A stretch of DNA of 64,000 nt from Rhodoferax sp. (GCA_019449595.1 JAGRPL010000007.1:1-64000); one strand, 5' to 3'; positions 37,170-47,387 are shown, numbered from the stretch's first letter. Numbers and translations are program-made. The notes: generated by a model from the sequence alone, not told the origin.

Positions 37170-37196
37170 TTATCGGCACCATCATGGCTGACTTTA
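37170..37196 (-). promoter_or_regulatory. FliA (sigma-28) promoter of flgMN
   Basis: On the minus strand: TAAAGTCA, exactly 11 bases, GCCGATAA. The -10 is a perfect match to the FliA consensus and the -35 matches 6 of 8. It lies between flgA and flgM, about 40 bases before the flgM ATG. Confidence 0.9.
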
Positions 37197-37221
37197 GAAC
37201 TATTTGCACAAAATTTTGGGG

Positions 37222-37965
37222 CTAAAGGTCGATTTTGACTGTACGAGTATCCAGTACTACACCCGATGTCACCCGCCCGTTGTCCATGCGTACGCGGGCA
37301 ATCTCCCCCACCACACCGGCCGACAGCGCCTGGGCGTCGGACGAAATCTGAAACCCGGTGCCTTGTGCCACCACCCGAACCTGGGCGCCCGCCTGAAACA
37401 CCTGGGCTGGCTTGACCATCCCCTGACGCAAGGTCTGTCCGGTGGTCAGCAACCGGGTTGCGACCTGCCCGACCCACAGGGACCGGTCCCGCAGCACCGG
37501 GCTCATGTCTTCCGCCCAGTTCACCTCCGCCTCCACCAGATCGTTCTCGGTCAGGACCGCGCCCGACGGCACAGGGCTCTTGACCACCCAGGCGGGTCCA
37601 TACGCATTCACCGTCACGGGCAGGGTGACATTCCATCGGCTCACGCCATCCACGCAGCGCAGGCCGACCCGGGTACGCCCCCACAGCCTCGAACCCGGTG
37701 GCAGATACGGCTCAATATTGCCGCAGGCTGCCAATTTCAGCCGGCTGTCCAGGCTGCCAACCGTCACGTCCATGCGCAAGCCCGCAACACCGGCGGGCTG
37801 GGCCGCGGCGGCCGCGTTGCGCAGCCAGCTTTGCGTCATCGCCTGCAAGTCAGGCGCGGGCGCCCCTTGGGCGCAGGCCGCGCCGGCGGCAAAAACCGCG
37901 CCCACCCAGCAAACGGCGGCAGCACACCGGCTCAGGAAGGAACGGGGTTGAGTCAGACAGGACAT
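37222..37965 (-). CDS. flgA: FlgA, P-ring assembly chaperone
   Basis: FlgA is a periplasmic chaperone for the P-ring protein FlgI. The 247 residues begin with a signal peptide (cleavage near GAACAQG). The C-terminal SAF-type domain contains SPVPSGAVLTENDL and the FlgA end pattern NGRVTSGVVLDTRTVKI. It is divergent from flgB, with 219 bases between for the two promoters. Confidence 0.94.
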   Translation of the reverse strand: MSCLTQPRSFLSRCAAAVCWVGAVFAAGAACAQGAPAPDLQAMTQSWLRNAAAAAQPAGVAGLRMDVTVGSLDSRLKLAACGNIEPYLPPGSRLWGRTRVGLRCVDGVSRWNVTLPVTVNAYGPAWVVKSPVPSGAVLTENDLVEAEVNWAEDMSPVLRDRSLWVGQVATRLLTTGQTLRQGMVKPAQVFQAGAQVRVVAQGTGFQISSDAQALSAGVVGEIARVRMDNGRVTSGVVLDTRTVKIDL

Positions 37966-38184
37966 GGTGCATCTCCAAGTATGGCGGCCCGGTCACGAAC
38001 ACCGCGCGACCCGAGCCTTCCAGCCAGACAACTATAGGCCGCCGTCTCCCGGCAAAACCCCCCAAATGCACCGTTTTCCCCCCTGTATTCCCGTGCTAAA
38101 AAATTAAAGCTTTTCCCATAATTGCCCCACGTCGAACCGTTTGCCCCCACTCGCAGTGTTCGATACCCGACCCAAAGGTGATCT

Positions 38185-38625
38185 ATGTTTGCCAATTTGA
38201 CCAACGCGCTGGACTTTCAATCGAAAGCCTTGGTGCTGCGCGCCGAACGCCAACGCGTCATCGCCAGCAACATCGCCAACGCCGATACGCCCGGCTACGC
38301 GGGTCGGGACTTCAATTTTCACGAGGCCCTGAGCGCCGCCACCGGAGAAAGCTCGTCGCTATCCCTGGCCCCCAGCGCACCCTCTGGCAATTCCGCGGGC
38401 GGCCTCACCAACGCGCGGCACATCCCGCTGCAGGCCAGCACCACCAGCTTGGGAACCTCCAAACTGGACTACACGGCGCAGACACAACCGGCCATGGACG
38501 GCAACAGCGTCGACATGGACCGGGAGCGCGCCAACTTCGTGGACAACTCGGTCCGGTATGAAGCAACCCTGCGCTTTATTAACGGCCAGTCCAAGACGAT
38601 CTTGAGCGCCATTCAAGGCCAGTAA
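38185..38625 (+). CDS. flgB: FlgB, proximal rod protein
   Basis: FlgB is a 146-residue rod subunit with the N-terminal rod motif RQRVIASNIANADTPGYAGR and the C-terminal helix (NSVRYEATLRFINGQ). It is the first gene of the rightward flgB-L operon. Confidence 0.97.
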   Translation: MFANLTNALDFQSKALVLRAERQRVIASNIANADTPGYAGRDFNFHEALSAATGESSSLSLAPSAPSGNSAGGLTNARHIPLQASTTSLGTSKLDYTAQTQPAMDGNSVDMDRERANFVDNSVRYEATLRFINGQSKTILSAIQGQ

Positions 38626-38655
38626 CGCCTGATTCAGCGCCAACGGAGCCACACC

Positions 38656-39060
38656 ATGTCCATGTTTTCCATCTTCAACGTATCCGGCAGCGCCGTCAGC
38701 GCGCAGGCACAGCGGCTCAACGTCGTGGCCAGCAATCTGGCCAACGCCGATGCGGTGGCCGGCCCCGATGGCCAGGGCTACAAAAGCCGGCAGGTGGTGT
38801 TTGAAACCGTTCCCATGGGGTCCGATGCATCGTCCGGCGTACGTGTCAACGCCATCCAGGAAAGCAATGCGCCCCTGCATCGCGTGCACAACCCCTCCCA
38901 CCCCTCCGCCGATGCGGAAGGCTATGTCACCCAGTCCAACGTCAACCCCGTGGAAGAAATGGTCAACATGATTTCTGCCTCGCGGTCTTACCAGAACAAC
39001 GTCGAGGTCATGAACACGGCAAAAACGCTGCTGCTCAAGACCCTTCAAATGGGCCAGTAA
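38656..39060 (+). CDS. flgC: FlgC, proximal rod protein
   Basis: FlgC has 134 residues with the rod/hook signature at the N-terminus (RLNVVASNLANADAVAGPDG). The C-terminal heptad region is VNPVEEMVNMISASRSYQNN. The length is standard. Confidence 0.97.
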   Translation: MSMFSIFNVSGSAVSAQAQRLNVVASNLANADAVAGPDGQGYKSRQVVFETVPMGSDASSGVRVNAIQESNAPLHRVHNPSHPSADAEGYVTQSNVNPVEEMVNMISASRSYQNNVEVMNTAKTLLLKTLQMGQ

Positions 39061-39076
39061 CCCAGGGAGCACCTAG

Positions 39077-39733
39077 ATGACCACCAGCGTTAGCAGCACC
39101 ACCAGCAGTACCGCCCTGACGTCCTCGACGTCCCAGAAGACCGCGCAAACCACCGCAGATGCGCAGCAGGACCGTTTCCTGAAACTCCTGGTTGCCCAAC
39201 TGAACAACCAGGACCCCATGAACCCCATGGACAACGCCCAGATGACCAGTCAGATGGCGCAGATCAACACCGTTTCGGGCATCCAGCAACTCAATGAGAC
39301 CGTGAAATCTCTGTCCAGCCAGTTTGCAGGAATGCAGATGCTGCAGGGCGCCGCCCTCGTAGGCAAGAGCGTCCTGGTGGAATCCAATACCCTGACCATC
39401 AAGAACGGCGTAGCGGCCGGAGCCGTCAGCCTCGACAGCAACGCCGACACCATCTCGGTCCAGGTCCTGTCGCCCGGCGGGCAGGTTCTGGACAAGTTCG
39501 AACTGGGTGCACAAGGCGCCGGCCTGCACGGCTTCACATGGGATGCCTCCAATTACCAGGGTACCGGCAGCCCCACGTTCAAGATCACCGCTTCGCTGAA
39601 AGGCACCGCGGTGCCTACCACCGCGCTGGCACTGGATTCCGTCGTGGCCGTCGGCACCAAGGACGGCAACCTGTCCCTGGAACTCGCCGGCCGCGATGCC
39701 GTTGCCTACAGCGACGTGCGCTCCATTTTGTAA
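39077..39733 (+). CDS. flgD: FlgD, hook cap protein
   Basis: FlgD is the scaffold on which hook subunits assemble; it is lost when the hook is complete. The 218 residues contain the conserved FLKLLVAQLNNQDPMNPMDN and the beta-rich C-terminal half. Confidence 0.96.
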   Translation: MTTSVSSTTSSTALTSSTSQKTAQTTADAQQDRFLKLLVAQLNNQDPMNPMDNAQMTSQMAQINTVSGIQQLNETVKSLSSQFAGMQMLQGAALVGKSVLVESNTLTIKNGVAAGAVSLDSNADTISVQVLSPGGQVLDKFELGAQGAGLHGFTWDASNYQGTGSPTFKITASLKGTAVPTTALALDSVVAVGTKDGNLSLELAGRDAVAYSDVRSIL

Positions 39734-39775
39734 CACCGAACAACACCCGATCACCGCAACACAGAGGAACACACC

Positions 39776-41026
39776 ATGAGCTTTCAAACAGGTCTCTCCG
39801 GATTGAATGCCTCCAGCAAAAGCCTGGACGTCATCGGCAACAACATTGCCAACGCCAACACGGTGGGCATGAAGTCCTCCCGCACCGAGTTTGCGGATTT
39901 GGTCGCATCGACCCTGGGCACCAGCGGCGGCGGCACGGGCGCAGGCATCGGGGTGTCCGTTGCCACCATCGCTCAGCAATTCTCCCAAGGCAACATCAGC
40001 ATCACGGGCAACAGCCTGGATGTGGCCATCAATGGCGGTGGCTTCTTCCAGCTCACGCAGCCCGATGGCAGCATGGCCTACACCCGCGACGGCCAGTTCA
40101 AGATGGACAAGAACGGCTACATCATCACCAACACCGGCGCCAACGTGATGGGCTACCCCACCGATCTGGTAGGCAACGCCACCAGCATCACCACGCAGAA
40201 GATGCAGGTTCCTACGGGCGCCCCCATCGCGGCGCAGGCTACCAGCAACATCACGGCGGAATTCAACCTGGACGCACGCGCCAAGATTGCCGCCAGCGTC
40301 GTCCCGCCCACCCCGCTGACCACCTACGGCACATCGGTCACCGTCTTCGATTCGCAGGGTGTGGCCATTCCCGTCAACCTGTATTTCACCAAAGTCACCC
40401 CGGCAACGGCCGGAACGGACCAATGGGACGTGTACGACGGAGCGACCCCCCCAGCCAAGGTTGGCGCCTTGATATTCAATGCAAGCGGCGCGTTGACCGG
40501 GACCACGGACGGCGCGGGCGCAGCCACGGCGTTGGGGCAAATTCCCCTGACGATCACCCCGGCCGCCCCCAGCATCGTGCCGCCGTTCAGCGTCACGGCC
40601 AACGTGTCAAAGGCGACCGAATACGGCTCGGCCTTCAATGTGTCCAATCTGACGCAGGACGGCTATACCTCGGGTGAACTGGTCGGCGTCAACATCGACC
40701 CCTCCGGCGTCATCACCACCCGCTACTCCAACGGACAGACCCAGGCCCGCGGCAAGATTGCACTGGCCGACTTCCGCAACGTGCAGGGTTTGGCACCGGT
40801 AGGCAGCGGCACCTATCTGGAAACGTTTGCCTCCGGACAGAGCGTTCTGGGCTCTGCAGGGATCGGCAAATTTGGCGAGCTGCGCTCCGGCGCCCTGGAA
40901 GAGTCCAACGTGGACCTGACCGGTGAACTGGTCAACATGATGACCGCCCAGCGCAACTACCAGGCCAACGCGCAGACCATCAAGACCCAGGACCAGATCA
41001 TGTCGACCCTGGTCAACCTGCGTTAA
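39776..41026 (+). CDS. flgE: FlgE, hook protein
   Basis: FlgE is the hook subunit. The 416 residues have the N-terminal motif LDVIGNNIANANTVGMKSSR, a large variable central part and the C-terminal assembly helix (NVDLTGELVNMMTAQRNYQA). The length matches other short-hook-type FlgE proteins. Confidence 0.97.
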   Translation: MSFQTGLSGLNASSKSLDVIGNNIANANTVGMKSSRTEFADLVASTLGTSGGGTGAGIGVSVATIAQQFSQGNISITGNSLDVAINGGGFFQLTQPDGSMAYTRDGQFKMDKNGYIITNTGANVMGYPTDLVGNATSITTQKMQVPTGAPIAAQATSNITAEFNLDARAKIAASVVPPTPLTTYGTSVTVFDSQGVAIPVNLYFTKVTPATAGTDQWDVYDGATPPAKVGALIFNASGALTGTTDGAGAATALGQIPLTITPAAPSIVPPFSVTANVSKATEYGSAFNVSNLTQDGYTSGELVGVNIDPSGVITTRYSNGQTQARGKIALADFRNVQGLAPVGSGTYLETFASGQSVLGSAGIGKFGELRSGALEESNVDLTGELVNMMTAQRNYQANAQTIKTQDQIMSTLVNLR

Positions 41027-41042
41027 CCCGGAGTAGCTCACC

Positions 41043-41783
41043 ATGGACCGCCTCATCTACACGGCAATGACAGGTGCCAACGCGGCCGCCAGCCGCCAGG
41101 CGGTCCTGTCCAACAACCTGGCCAACGCCTCCACCAACGGGTTCCGCGCCGAAATGGCCACCTACCGGGCCGTGCCACTGCGCGGCGATGGCGCCACAAC
41201 CCGGGTCTTTGCCCTGGAAGCCACCGCCGGCTACCTGGACACCCCCGGCGCAGCCCAGCGCACCGACCGTAGCATGGACGCCATGACGACCGGCAACGCA
41301 TGGTTTTCCGTGCAGGGACTCGACGGCACGGAAGCCTACACCCGCAACGGCCACTTTGATGTGTCGCCGGACGGCACCCTGGTCACGGACAGCGGACTGC
41401 CGGTGCTGGCCAACGGGGGCTCCCCGATCACCGTACCCGCCGGCGCCGAGCTCTCCATTGGCCACGATGGCAACATCAGCGCCAAGGTCGGCAACCAGCC
41501 CGCCAACACCATCGGACGCCTGAAAATGGTGACCCCGACCGCCGACGACCCCATCAAACGCAGTGACGACGGACTGTTCCGCTCCGTGTCCGGCGACCCG
41601 CTCAACGCCGATGAAAACGCCCGGCTGCAGGTCGGCGCACTGGAAGGCTCCAACGTCAACCCCATCGAGACCATGGTGGGCATGATCCAGACCGCACGCC
41701 AGTTTGAAGCGCAGATGCGCTTGATGCAATCGGCCGAGTCCAACGACCGCTCAGCCGGACAACTGCTCGGCCTGCAAGGCTAA
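41043..41783 (+). CDS. flgF: FlgF, proximal rod protein
   Basis: FlgF has 246 residues with the start MDRLIYTAMTGANAAASRQA typical of FlgF. NNLANASTNGFRAE follows, and the C-terminal helix is NVNPIETMVGMIQTARQFEA. Confidence 0.97.
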   Translation: MDRLIYTAMTGANAAASRQAVLSNNLANASTNGFRAEMATYRAVPLRGDGATTRVFALEATAGYLDTPGAAQRTDRSMDAMTTGNAWFSVQGLDGTEAYTRNGHFDVSPDGTLVTDSGLPVLANGGSPITVPAGAELSIGHDGNISAKVGNQPANTIGRLKMVTPTADDPIKRSDDGLFRSVSGDPLNADENARLQVGALEGSNVNPIETMVGMIQTARQFEAQMRLMQSAESNDRSAGQLLGLQG

Positions 41784-41822
41784 GCCCCCACCCGACGCAC
41801 GCAACCACTACGGAAATTTGCC

Positions 41823-42605
41823 ATGATCAACTCACTGTGGATATCGAAAACCGGCATGGAAGCCCAGCAAATGCAGCTGGACGTCATCTCCAACAACCTG
41901 GCCAACGTATCGACCAACGGTTTCAAGAAATCGCACGCGGTCTTCGAAGACCTGATGTACCAGAACCTGCGCCAGGTCGGCTCCAATACGTCGGAGCAGT
42001 CCACGTTGCCCACCGGCCTGCAGGTGGGCCTGGGAGTTCGCACCGTGGCCACCAGCCGCAATTTCTCGCAGGGCAACCTGCAGCAGACCGGCAACAACCT
42101 GGACGTGGCGATCCAGGGCAACGGCTTTTTCCAGCTCACCATGCCAGACGGAACCACCGGCTATACCCGTGACGGCGCCTTCCAGATCGACAACCAGGGG
42201 CGCCTGGTGACCTCCGGCGGCCTGCCCGTGGCCAGCGGCATTACCGTTCCCAGCAACGCTACCAGCGTCACGGTCGGCGCGGATGGCGCCGTCTCGGCCA
42301 CCATTCCCGGCGCCACAGCGCCGCAGCCCATTGGCACCATCACACTGGCCGGCTTCATCAACCCGGCCGGCCTGGAGCCCAAGGGGCAGAACATCTACGC
42401 CGAAACAGCCGCGTCCGGCCAGCCCAACGCGGCCACGGCCGGCACCAACGGAATGGGCTCCCTGATGCAGGGGTTTGTGGAAACCTCCAACGTCAACGTG
42501 GTGCAGGAGCTGGTAACCATGATCCAGACCCAGCGCGCCTACGAGATGAACTCCAAGGCCATCCAGACCTCGGACCAGATGCTGCAGAAACTCGGCCAAC
42601 TGTGA
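41823..42605 (+). CDS. flgG: FlgG, distal rod protein
   Basis: FlgG forms the distal rod. The 260 residues begin [20 protein letters not shown], followed by [16 protein letters not shown], and end with [20 protein letters not shown]. All are classical FlgG features. Confidence 0.98.
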   Translation: MINSLWISKTGMEAQQMQLDVISNNLANVSTNGFKKSHAVFEDLMYQNLRQVGSNTSEQSTLPTGLQVGLGVRTVATSRNFSQGNLQQTGNNLDVAIQGNGFFQLTMPDGTTGYTRDGAFQIDNQGRLVTSGGLPVASGITVPSNATSVTVGADGAVSATIPGATAPQPIGTITLAGFINPAGLEPKGQNIYAETAASGQPNAATAGTNGMGSLMQGFVETSNVNVVQELVTMIQTQRAYEMNSKAIQTSDQMLQKLGQL

Positions 42606-42613
42606 GGCGCGCC

Positions 42614-43321
42614 ATGCACGATTTCCGTTTCCCGGCCGGCGCACTGCGCACCGGCGTGCTGGTGGCCGCCGTCAGCCTGCTGTGCAGTGCCTGCCAGCAG
42701 CTACCGCAAAAGGCGGTGGTGGACTTTGCCGAACCCAAGGCCAGCCCGATTCCCGCACAGTCCGGCGCCATGGCCCGGCCTGCCACGGGCAGCCTGTTCC
42801 AGTCGGTGGGCTACCGGCCGTCCTTCGAAGACCGCCGCGCCCGCAACGTGGGCGACACCGTCACCATCCTGATCGTGGAAAACGTGACCGCAAGCCAGAA
42901 GTCCACCTCCACGGTCAACCGCAATACGTCCATCGACTCCAACATCACAGCCCTGCCGGACCAGACGCTGGCAGGCCTGTCCAAACTCGGTGTCGGCGCC
43001 ACCACCAACAACAATTTCTCGGGCAAGGGCGGAACCGAAAGCGCCAACACCTTTACCGGTTCCATCACGGCAACGGTCATGGAAGTCCTGCCCAACGGCC
43101 ACATGGTGGTCACGGGTGAAAAACAGATTGGCGTGAACCAGAACGTCGACGTGTTGCGCTTCTCGGGCACCGTGGACCCCCGCCTGGTGCAGGCCGGTGG
43201 CGTCGTGAACTCGACCCAGGTCGCCAATGTCCGGGTAGAGTCCCGCGGACGGGGTGCCCAGGGCGAAGCCCAGACAGTTGGCTGGTTATCCCGGTTCTTT
43301 TTGAGCTTTCAGCCGTTCTAA
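42614..43321 (+). CDS. flgH: FlgH, L-ring lipoprotein
   Basis: FlgH forms the outer-membrane L ring. The ATG at 42614 has a GAGG ribosome site and gives 235 residues; a GTG at 42602 overlapping the flgG stop is possible but has no such site. A signal peptide ends at the lipobox LLCSAC with lipidated C27, unusual in having Cys at -3. The body shows VGDTVTILIVENVTASQKS and VSGVVDPR-like FSGTVDPRLV. Confidence 0.95.
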   Translation: MHDFRFPAGALRTGVLVAAVSLLCSACQQLPQKAVVDFAEPKASPIPAQSGAMARPATGSLFQSVGYRPSFEDRRARNVGDTVTILIVENVTASQKSTSTVNRNTSIDSNITALPDQTLAGLSKLGVGATTNNNFSGKGGTESANTFTGSITATVMEVLPNGHMVVTGEKQIGVNQNVDVLRFSGTVDPRLVQAGGVVNSTQVANVRVESRGRGAQGEAQTVGWLSRFFLSFQPF

Positions 43322-43387
43322 AGTTATCCAGAATAGTGCCGAGGGGTAACCGATCCAGTTGGGTCGACCCGAAGGAATACTCAGCAC

Positions 43388-44530
43388 ATGAATACCTGGA
43401 CTACTCTGGCAATCCGCACCGGCCTCCGGCACTGGGGTCAGCTGTGTCTGGCGCTGTGCCTGGCCACTTCGGGGCTGGCACACGCTACCCGCATCAAGGA
43501 AGTGGCCTCCATTGAAGGCGTTCGCAGCAACCAGCTGACCGGATTTGGCCTGGTGGTGGGCCTGGACGGCACCGGCGACCAGACCACGCAGATGCCCTAC
43601 ACCACCCAGGGCCTGAACAACTACATGCAGCAGCTGGGTCTGACGCTGTCCCCCGCGTCGCTTGCCCAATTGCAGATGAAAAACGTGGCCGCCGTGCTGG
43701 TCACCGCGCAGTTGCCCGCCTTTGCCCGGCCGGGCCAGCTGCTGGACATCAACGTCTCCTCCCTGGGCAACGCCAAGTCGCTCAAGGGCGGCACCCTGAT
43801 CGCCACACCGCTCAAGGGCGCCGATGGCGAGGTCTATGCCTTGGCACAGGGCAATCTGATCGTGGCCGGTGCAGGTGCCGCCGCAGGTGGCAGCAAGGTT
43901 CAGGTGAACCACCTGAGCGCCGGACGCATCCCCGACGGCGCCCAGGTGGAACGTGCCGTGCCGACCTCCCTGCAAGAGGGCTCCAGCGTCAACCTGAGTC
44001 TCAATGCCTCCGACTTCCAGACCGCGCACCGAGTCGCCCAGGCGGTCAACCGCCGGTTTGGCGAAGGCGTGGCCCGGGCCCTGGATGGCCGCACCGTGCA
44101 GGTGCAGGCCCCCCCCAACCCCGATGCCCGCGTCAGCTTCCTGGCCGAAATGGAAGAGCTGCCGGTACAGCCCTCGGTGGCCGCGGCCAAAGTCATCATC
44201 AATTCCCGCACCGGCTCCATCGTGCTCAACCAGGCCGTTTCCCTGGGCGCCTGTGCCATTGCCCACGGCAACCTGTCGGTCAGCATCTCGTCCACCCCCG
44301 TCATCAGCCAGCCCAATGCGTTTTCGGGTGGTCAGACCGTGGTGCAGGAAAAGTCCAATATCGAAATCAAGCAGGAGGCCGGCAAACTCATCCAGGTGCC
44401 CGCCTCCGCCCAATTGGCCGATGTGGTGAAGGCCCTGAACGCGCTGGGGGCCACGCCGCAAGACCTGCTGGCCATCCTGCAGGCCATCAAGGCGGCGGGA
44501 GCCCTCAACGCCGAGCTGGAGGTCATCTGA
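43388..44530 (+). CDS. flgI: FlgI, P-ring protein
   Basis: FlgI forms the periplasmic P ring. The 380 residues begin with a signal peptide (cleavage near GLAHA-TRIKE) followed by the highly conserved ASIEGVRSNQLTGFGLVVGL and DGTGDQT. They end with the family C-terminus (LGATPQDLLAILQAIKAAGA). It has a GAAGGAA ribosome site. Confidence 0.98.
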   Translation: MNTWTTLAIRTGLRHWGQLCLALCLATSGLAHATRIKEVASIEGVRSNQLTGFGLVVGLDGTGDQTTQMPYTTQGLNNYMQQLGLTLSPASLAQLQMKNVAAVLVTAQLPAFARPGQLLDINVSSLGNAKSLKGGTLIATPLKGADGEVYALAQGNLIVAGAGAAAGGSKVQVNHLSAGRIPDGAQVERAVPTSLQEGSSVNLSLNASDFQTAHRVAQAVNRRFGEGVARALDGRTVQVQAPPNPDARVSFLAEMEELPVQPSVAAAKVIINSRTGSIVLNQAVSLGACAIAHGNLSVSISSTPVISQPNAFSGGQTVVQEKSNIEIKQEAGKLIQVPASAQLADVVKALNALGATPQDLLAILQAIKAAGALNAELEVI

Positions 44531-44531
44531 C

Positions 44532-45407
44532 ATGAGCTTTGGCGCCATCTCCAACTCCCAGGCACTGGCCGCCGACGCCCAGTCGCTGGGCGGACTCAAA
44601 ATGGAAGCGGGTAAGAGCAGTCCGCAGGCCATCCAGGAGGCGGCCAAACAATTTGAGTCCCTCTTCATGCGCGAACTGCTCAAGAGCATGCGCGAAGCCA
44701 CCGTGAAATCGGGCATGCTCGACAGCCCCGGTGGGGATTTGGGTACCGATCTGCTCGACCAGCAGTTTGCCGTGCAGATGTCCGGCCAGCCCGGCGGCCT
44801 GTCCGACCTGATTGCTCAGCAACTCAAGCGCCAGATGGGCACGCCCACCGACACAGCCAAGACCGACACCGTGGCGCCCGCCAAAGCCACACCGGTACGC
44901 CCCACGGTCAGCAGGACCGCGCGGGCACCGACCGAAAGCCAGTCGGACTTCGTGCAGCAGCATTCCAAGGTCGCCAACGAGGTGGCGCAGACCAGCGGCA
45001 TTCCCGCCAGCTTCATGCTCGGGCAGGCCGGCCACGAAACCGGTTGGGGCAAGCACCAGATCAAGCTCAAGGACGGGTCTCCGTCGCACAACCTGTTTGG
45101 CATCAAGGCCGGGGCCAACTGGACCGGCAAGGTGGCAGAAGTCACCACCACCGAATATGTCAACGGCACCGCCCAGAAACGGGTCGCGCGGTTTCGCGCC
45201 TACGACTCCTACGCGGACTCCTTCAAGGACTATGCCCGCCTGATTTCCGAGAGTCCCCGCTATGCCAAGGCGCGCGAACAGACCGGTTCGGCCCACGCCT
45301 ACGCCAGCGGACTGCAGAAGGCCGGCTATGCCACCGACCCGGAATACGCGGCCAAACTCAGCCGCGCCATCAATACCACGCTGCAAATCCGGCGTGCACA
45401 GGCTTGA
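44532..45407 (+). CDS. flgJ: FlgJ, rod scaffold and peptidoglycan hydrolase
   Basis: FlgJ caps the rod and opens the peptidoglycan. The N-terminal part (about 35-100, AAKQFESLFMRELLKSMREA) is the rod-cap domain. The C-terminal part (about 145-285) is a glucosaminidase-type domain with catalytic E169 (GQAGHETGWGK) and the FRAYDSYADSFKDYARL block. It starts one base after the flgI stop. Confidence 0.97.
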   Translation: MSFGAISNSQALAADAQSLGGLKMEAGKSSPQAIQEAAKQFESLFMRELLKSMREATVKSGMLDSPGGDLGTDLLDQQFAVQMSGQPGGLSDLIAQQLKRQMGTPTDTAKTDTVAPAKATPVRPTVSRTARAPTESQSDFVQQHSKVANEVAQTSGIPASFMLGQAGHETGWGKHQIKLKDGSPSHNLFGIKAGANWTGKVAEVTTTEYVNGTAQKRVARFRAYDSYADSFKDYARLISESPRYAKAREQTGSAHAYASGLQKAGYATDPEYAAKLSRAINTTLQIRRAQA

Positions 45408-45419
45408 TCGAGGACCACC

Positions 45420-47363
45420 ATGGGCTTACTCAATATTGGCACCCGGGCGATGCAAGTCAACCAGGTTGCACTGCAAACCGCCGGCAACAACATTGCCAAC
45501 GTCAACACCCCGGGCTACTCGCGCCAGCAGGTCGTCCTCAAGACCGTGGAAGGCCAGTTCACCGGCGGTGGCTACATTGGCAAGGGGGTGGACATCCAGA
45601 CCATCCAGCGCAATTTCAGTGAATTCCTGACCCGCCAGTCCGCCATGGCGACCGCCACGCAGTCCGCTGACAACGCGCGCTCGGACAAGCTCAAGCAACT
45701 CGAAGGCATTTTCCCAGGCGGCGCCAGCGGCCTGGGCGCATCCATCAGCGACATGCTCAACGCGTTTTCTGACGTGGCCAATGCCCCCACCGACCTGACC
45801 GCCCGCTCCGTGGTGCTCACCAAGGTGGACGAGACCGCGTCGCGCCTGCGCTCCGCCTCCCAGAGTCTGGACGACCTGCAGATCGGCGTGAAGCAGGAGC
45901 TGGACCAGAAGGTCACCGTCATCAACAGCCTGGCCCAGGGCATTGCCGGGGTCAACCAGCAAATTGCCCGCGCCCAGGGTTCCGGACAACCCCCCAACGA
46001 CTTGCTGGACAAGCGCGACCAGCTGGTGCGCGAACTCAACCAGTACGTGCAGACCTCCTCGGTCCCGGCAGACGATGGCACGGTCGGCATTTTCATTGGC
46101 GGCAGCCAGGCCCTGGTCCTGGGCGCCAGCGCCGCCACCGTGGCGATTGGCAGCGACGACTTCGGCGACCAGCTCAAGAGCAAGCTCACCATACAACGCA
46201 ACGGCCAGACCACGACGCTGGATGAAAACGCGCTCGGCGGCGGCGAAGTGCCCGGCCTGCTGCGCTTTCAGAACACCGATCTGGCCGAAGGGCGCAATCT
46301 GCTCGGACGGCTCACCATGGCCGTGACCGAGACCATGAACGCCCAGCACAAGCTGGGGCTGGATCTGGACGGCAAGGTCGGCGGCAACCTGTTCAGCCCC
46401 ACCGTATTCACGGGCAGCAATGTGCTGACTCCCGTTTCTCCGGCTGTGGTGAACGCCGGAACGGGCGTGCTGACGCTGTCCATCAGTGATTCGACCCAAT
46501 TCGCGGCATCGGACTACGACGTGAACTTCACCGGCGCGGCGACGGGCACCATTACCCGCCGCTCGGACGGCATGGTCGTCAACTTTCCGCAAGTCCCGCC
46601 CACCACGGCCCCCATCCTGGCCACGCTGGACGGCCTCAATATTTCGCTGGGTGGCGCGCCCGTCGCTGGTGACCGGTTCCTGATCAAGCCCTACAGCACG
46701 TCGGCCAGCAACGTCACCAGCGTGTTCTCCACGCCCCGAGCACTGGCCGTCGCCAGCCCGGTGGCGGGTCTCATGGGCTCCGGCAACACCGGCAGCATGC
46801 AGCAACTGAGCCTGGCTGCGCGCAGCAATCCCCCGGCCAACGTTCCGGTCACCCTGACATTCACCGGGCCCAACACCTATACGCGCAGCGACTACGTGGG
46901 TCCGCTGAGTCCGTTCACCTACACGCCCGGTCAGGCGATTGAAGGCACGGTCCCTGCGACCACACCGCTGTCCGAGTGGTCGCTGACCCTGCAGGGCTCT
47001 CCCAACGCCGGCGACACCTTCACCGTCGAGGCCAACCCCTACCCCACCACCAGCGCCGGCAATGCCAGCGCCATGCTGAACCTGCGCGACAAGGCCGTAT
47101 TCGATGGCGCCGCGCTGACCGATGGCTATGCCGGCCTGATGTCCCAGATTGGCATCCGCGTCCAAAGTGCCGGGTACGCGGCACAGGTGTCCGACACCAT
47201 CGCAGTCAATCTGGAGCGCGACCGCACCAGCGTTTCCGGCGTCAATCTGGACGAAGAGGCCTCCAAGCTGCTGCAGTTCCAGCAGGCCTACCAGGCATCG
47301 GCCAAAATGATCCAGATTGCCAACAATATTTTTGATACCCTGATGCAAAGCATGACCCGCTAA
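45420..47363 (+). CDS. flgK: FlgK, hook-filament junction protein
   Basis: FlgK (HAP1) joins hook and filament. The 647 residues have the start LLNIGTRAMQVNQVALQTAG and NIANVNTPGYSRQQ. The variable middle is large, and the C-terminal segment is VNLDEEASKLLQFQQAYQAS. It is somewhat longer than the enteric protein, through the middle domains. Confidence 0.97.
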   Translation: MGLLNIGTRAMQVNQVALQTAGNNIANVNTPGYSRQQVVLKTVEGQFTGGGYIGKGVDIQTIQRNFSEFLTRQSAMATATQSADNARSDKLKQLEGIFPGGASGLGASISDMLNAFSDVANAPTDLTARSVVLTKVDETASRLRSASQSLDDLQIGVKQELDQKVTVINSLAQGIAGVNQQIARAQGSGQPPNDLLDKRDQLVRELNQYVQTSSVPADDGTVGIFIGGSQALVLGASAATVAIGSDDFGDQLKSKLTIQRNGQTTTLDENALGGGEVPGLLRFQNTDLAEGRNLLGRLTMAVTETMNAQHKLGLDLDGKVGGNLFSPTVFTGSNVLTPVSPAVVNAGTGVLTLSISDSTQFAASDYDVNFTGAATGTITRRSDGMVVNFPQVPPTTAPILATLDGLNISLGGAPVAGDRFLIKPYSTSASNVTSVFSTPRALAVASPVAGLMGSGNTGSMQQLSLAARSNPPANVPVTLTFTGPNTYTRSDYVGPLSPFTYTPGQAIEGTVPATTPLSEWSLTLQGSPNAGDTFTVEANPYPTTSAGNASAMLNLRDKAVFDGAALTDGYAGLMSQIGIRVQSAGYAAQVSDTIAVNLERDRTSVSGVNLDEEASKLLQFQQAYQASAKMIQIANNIFDTLMQSMTR

Positions 47364-47387
47364 GGGCATTGAGCAGGAGCACCCACC

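Noticed and set aside
42602..42613. GTG start of FlgH overlapping the flgG stop
   Set aside because: No ribosome site precedes it, while the ATG at 42614 has GAGG at good spacing and gives a normal lipoprotein signal.
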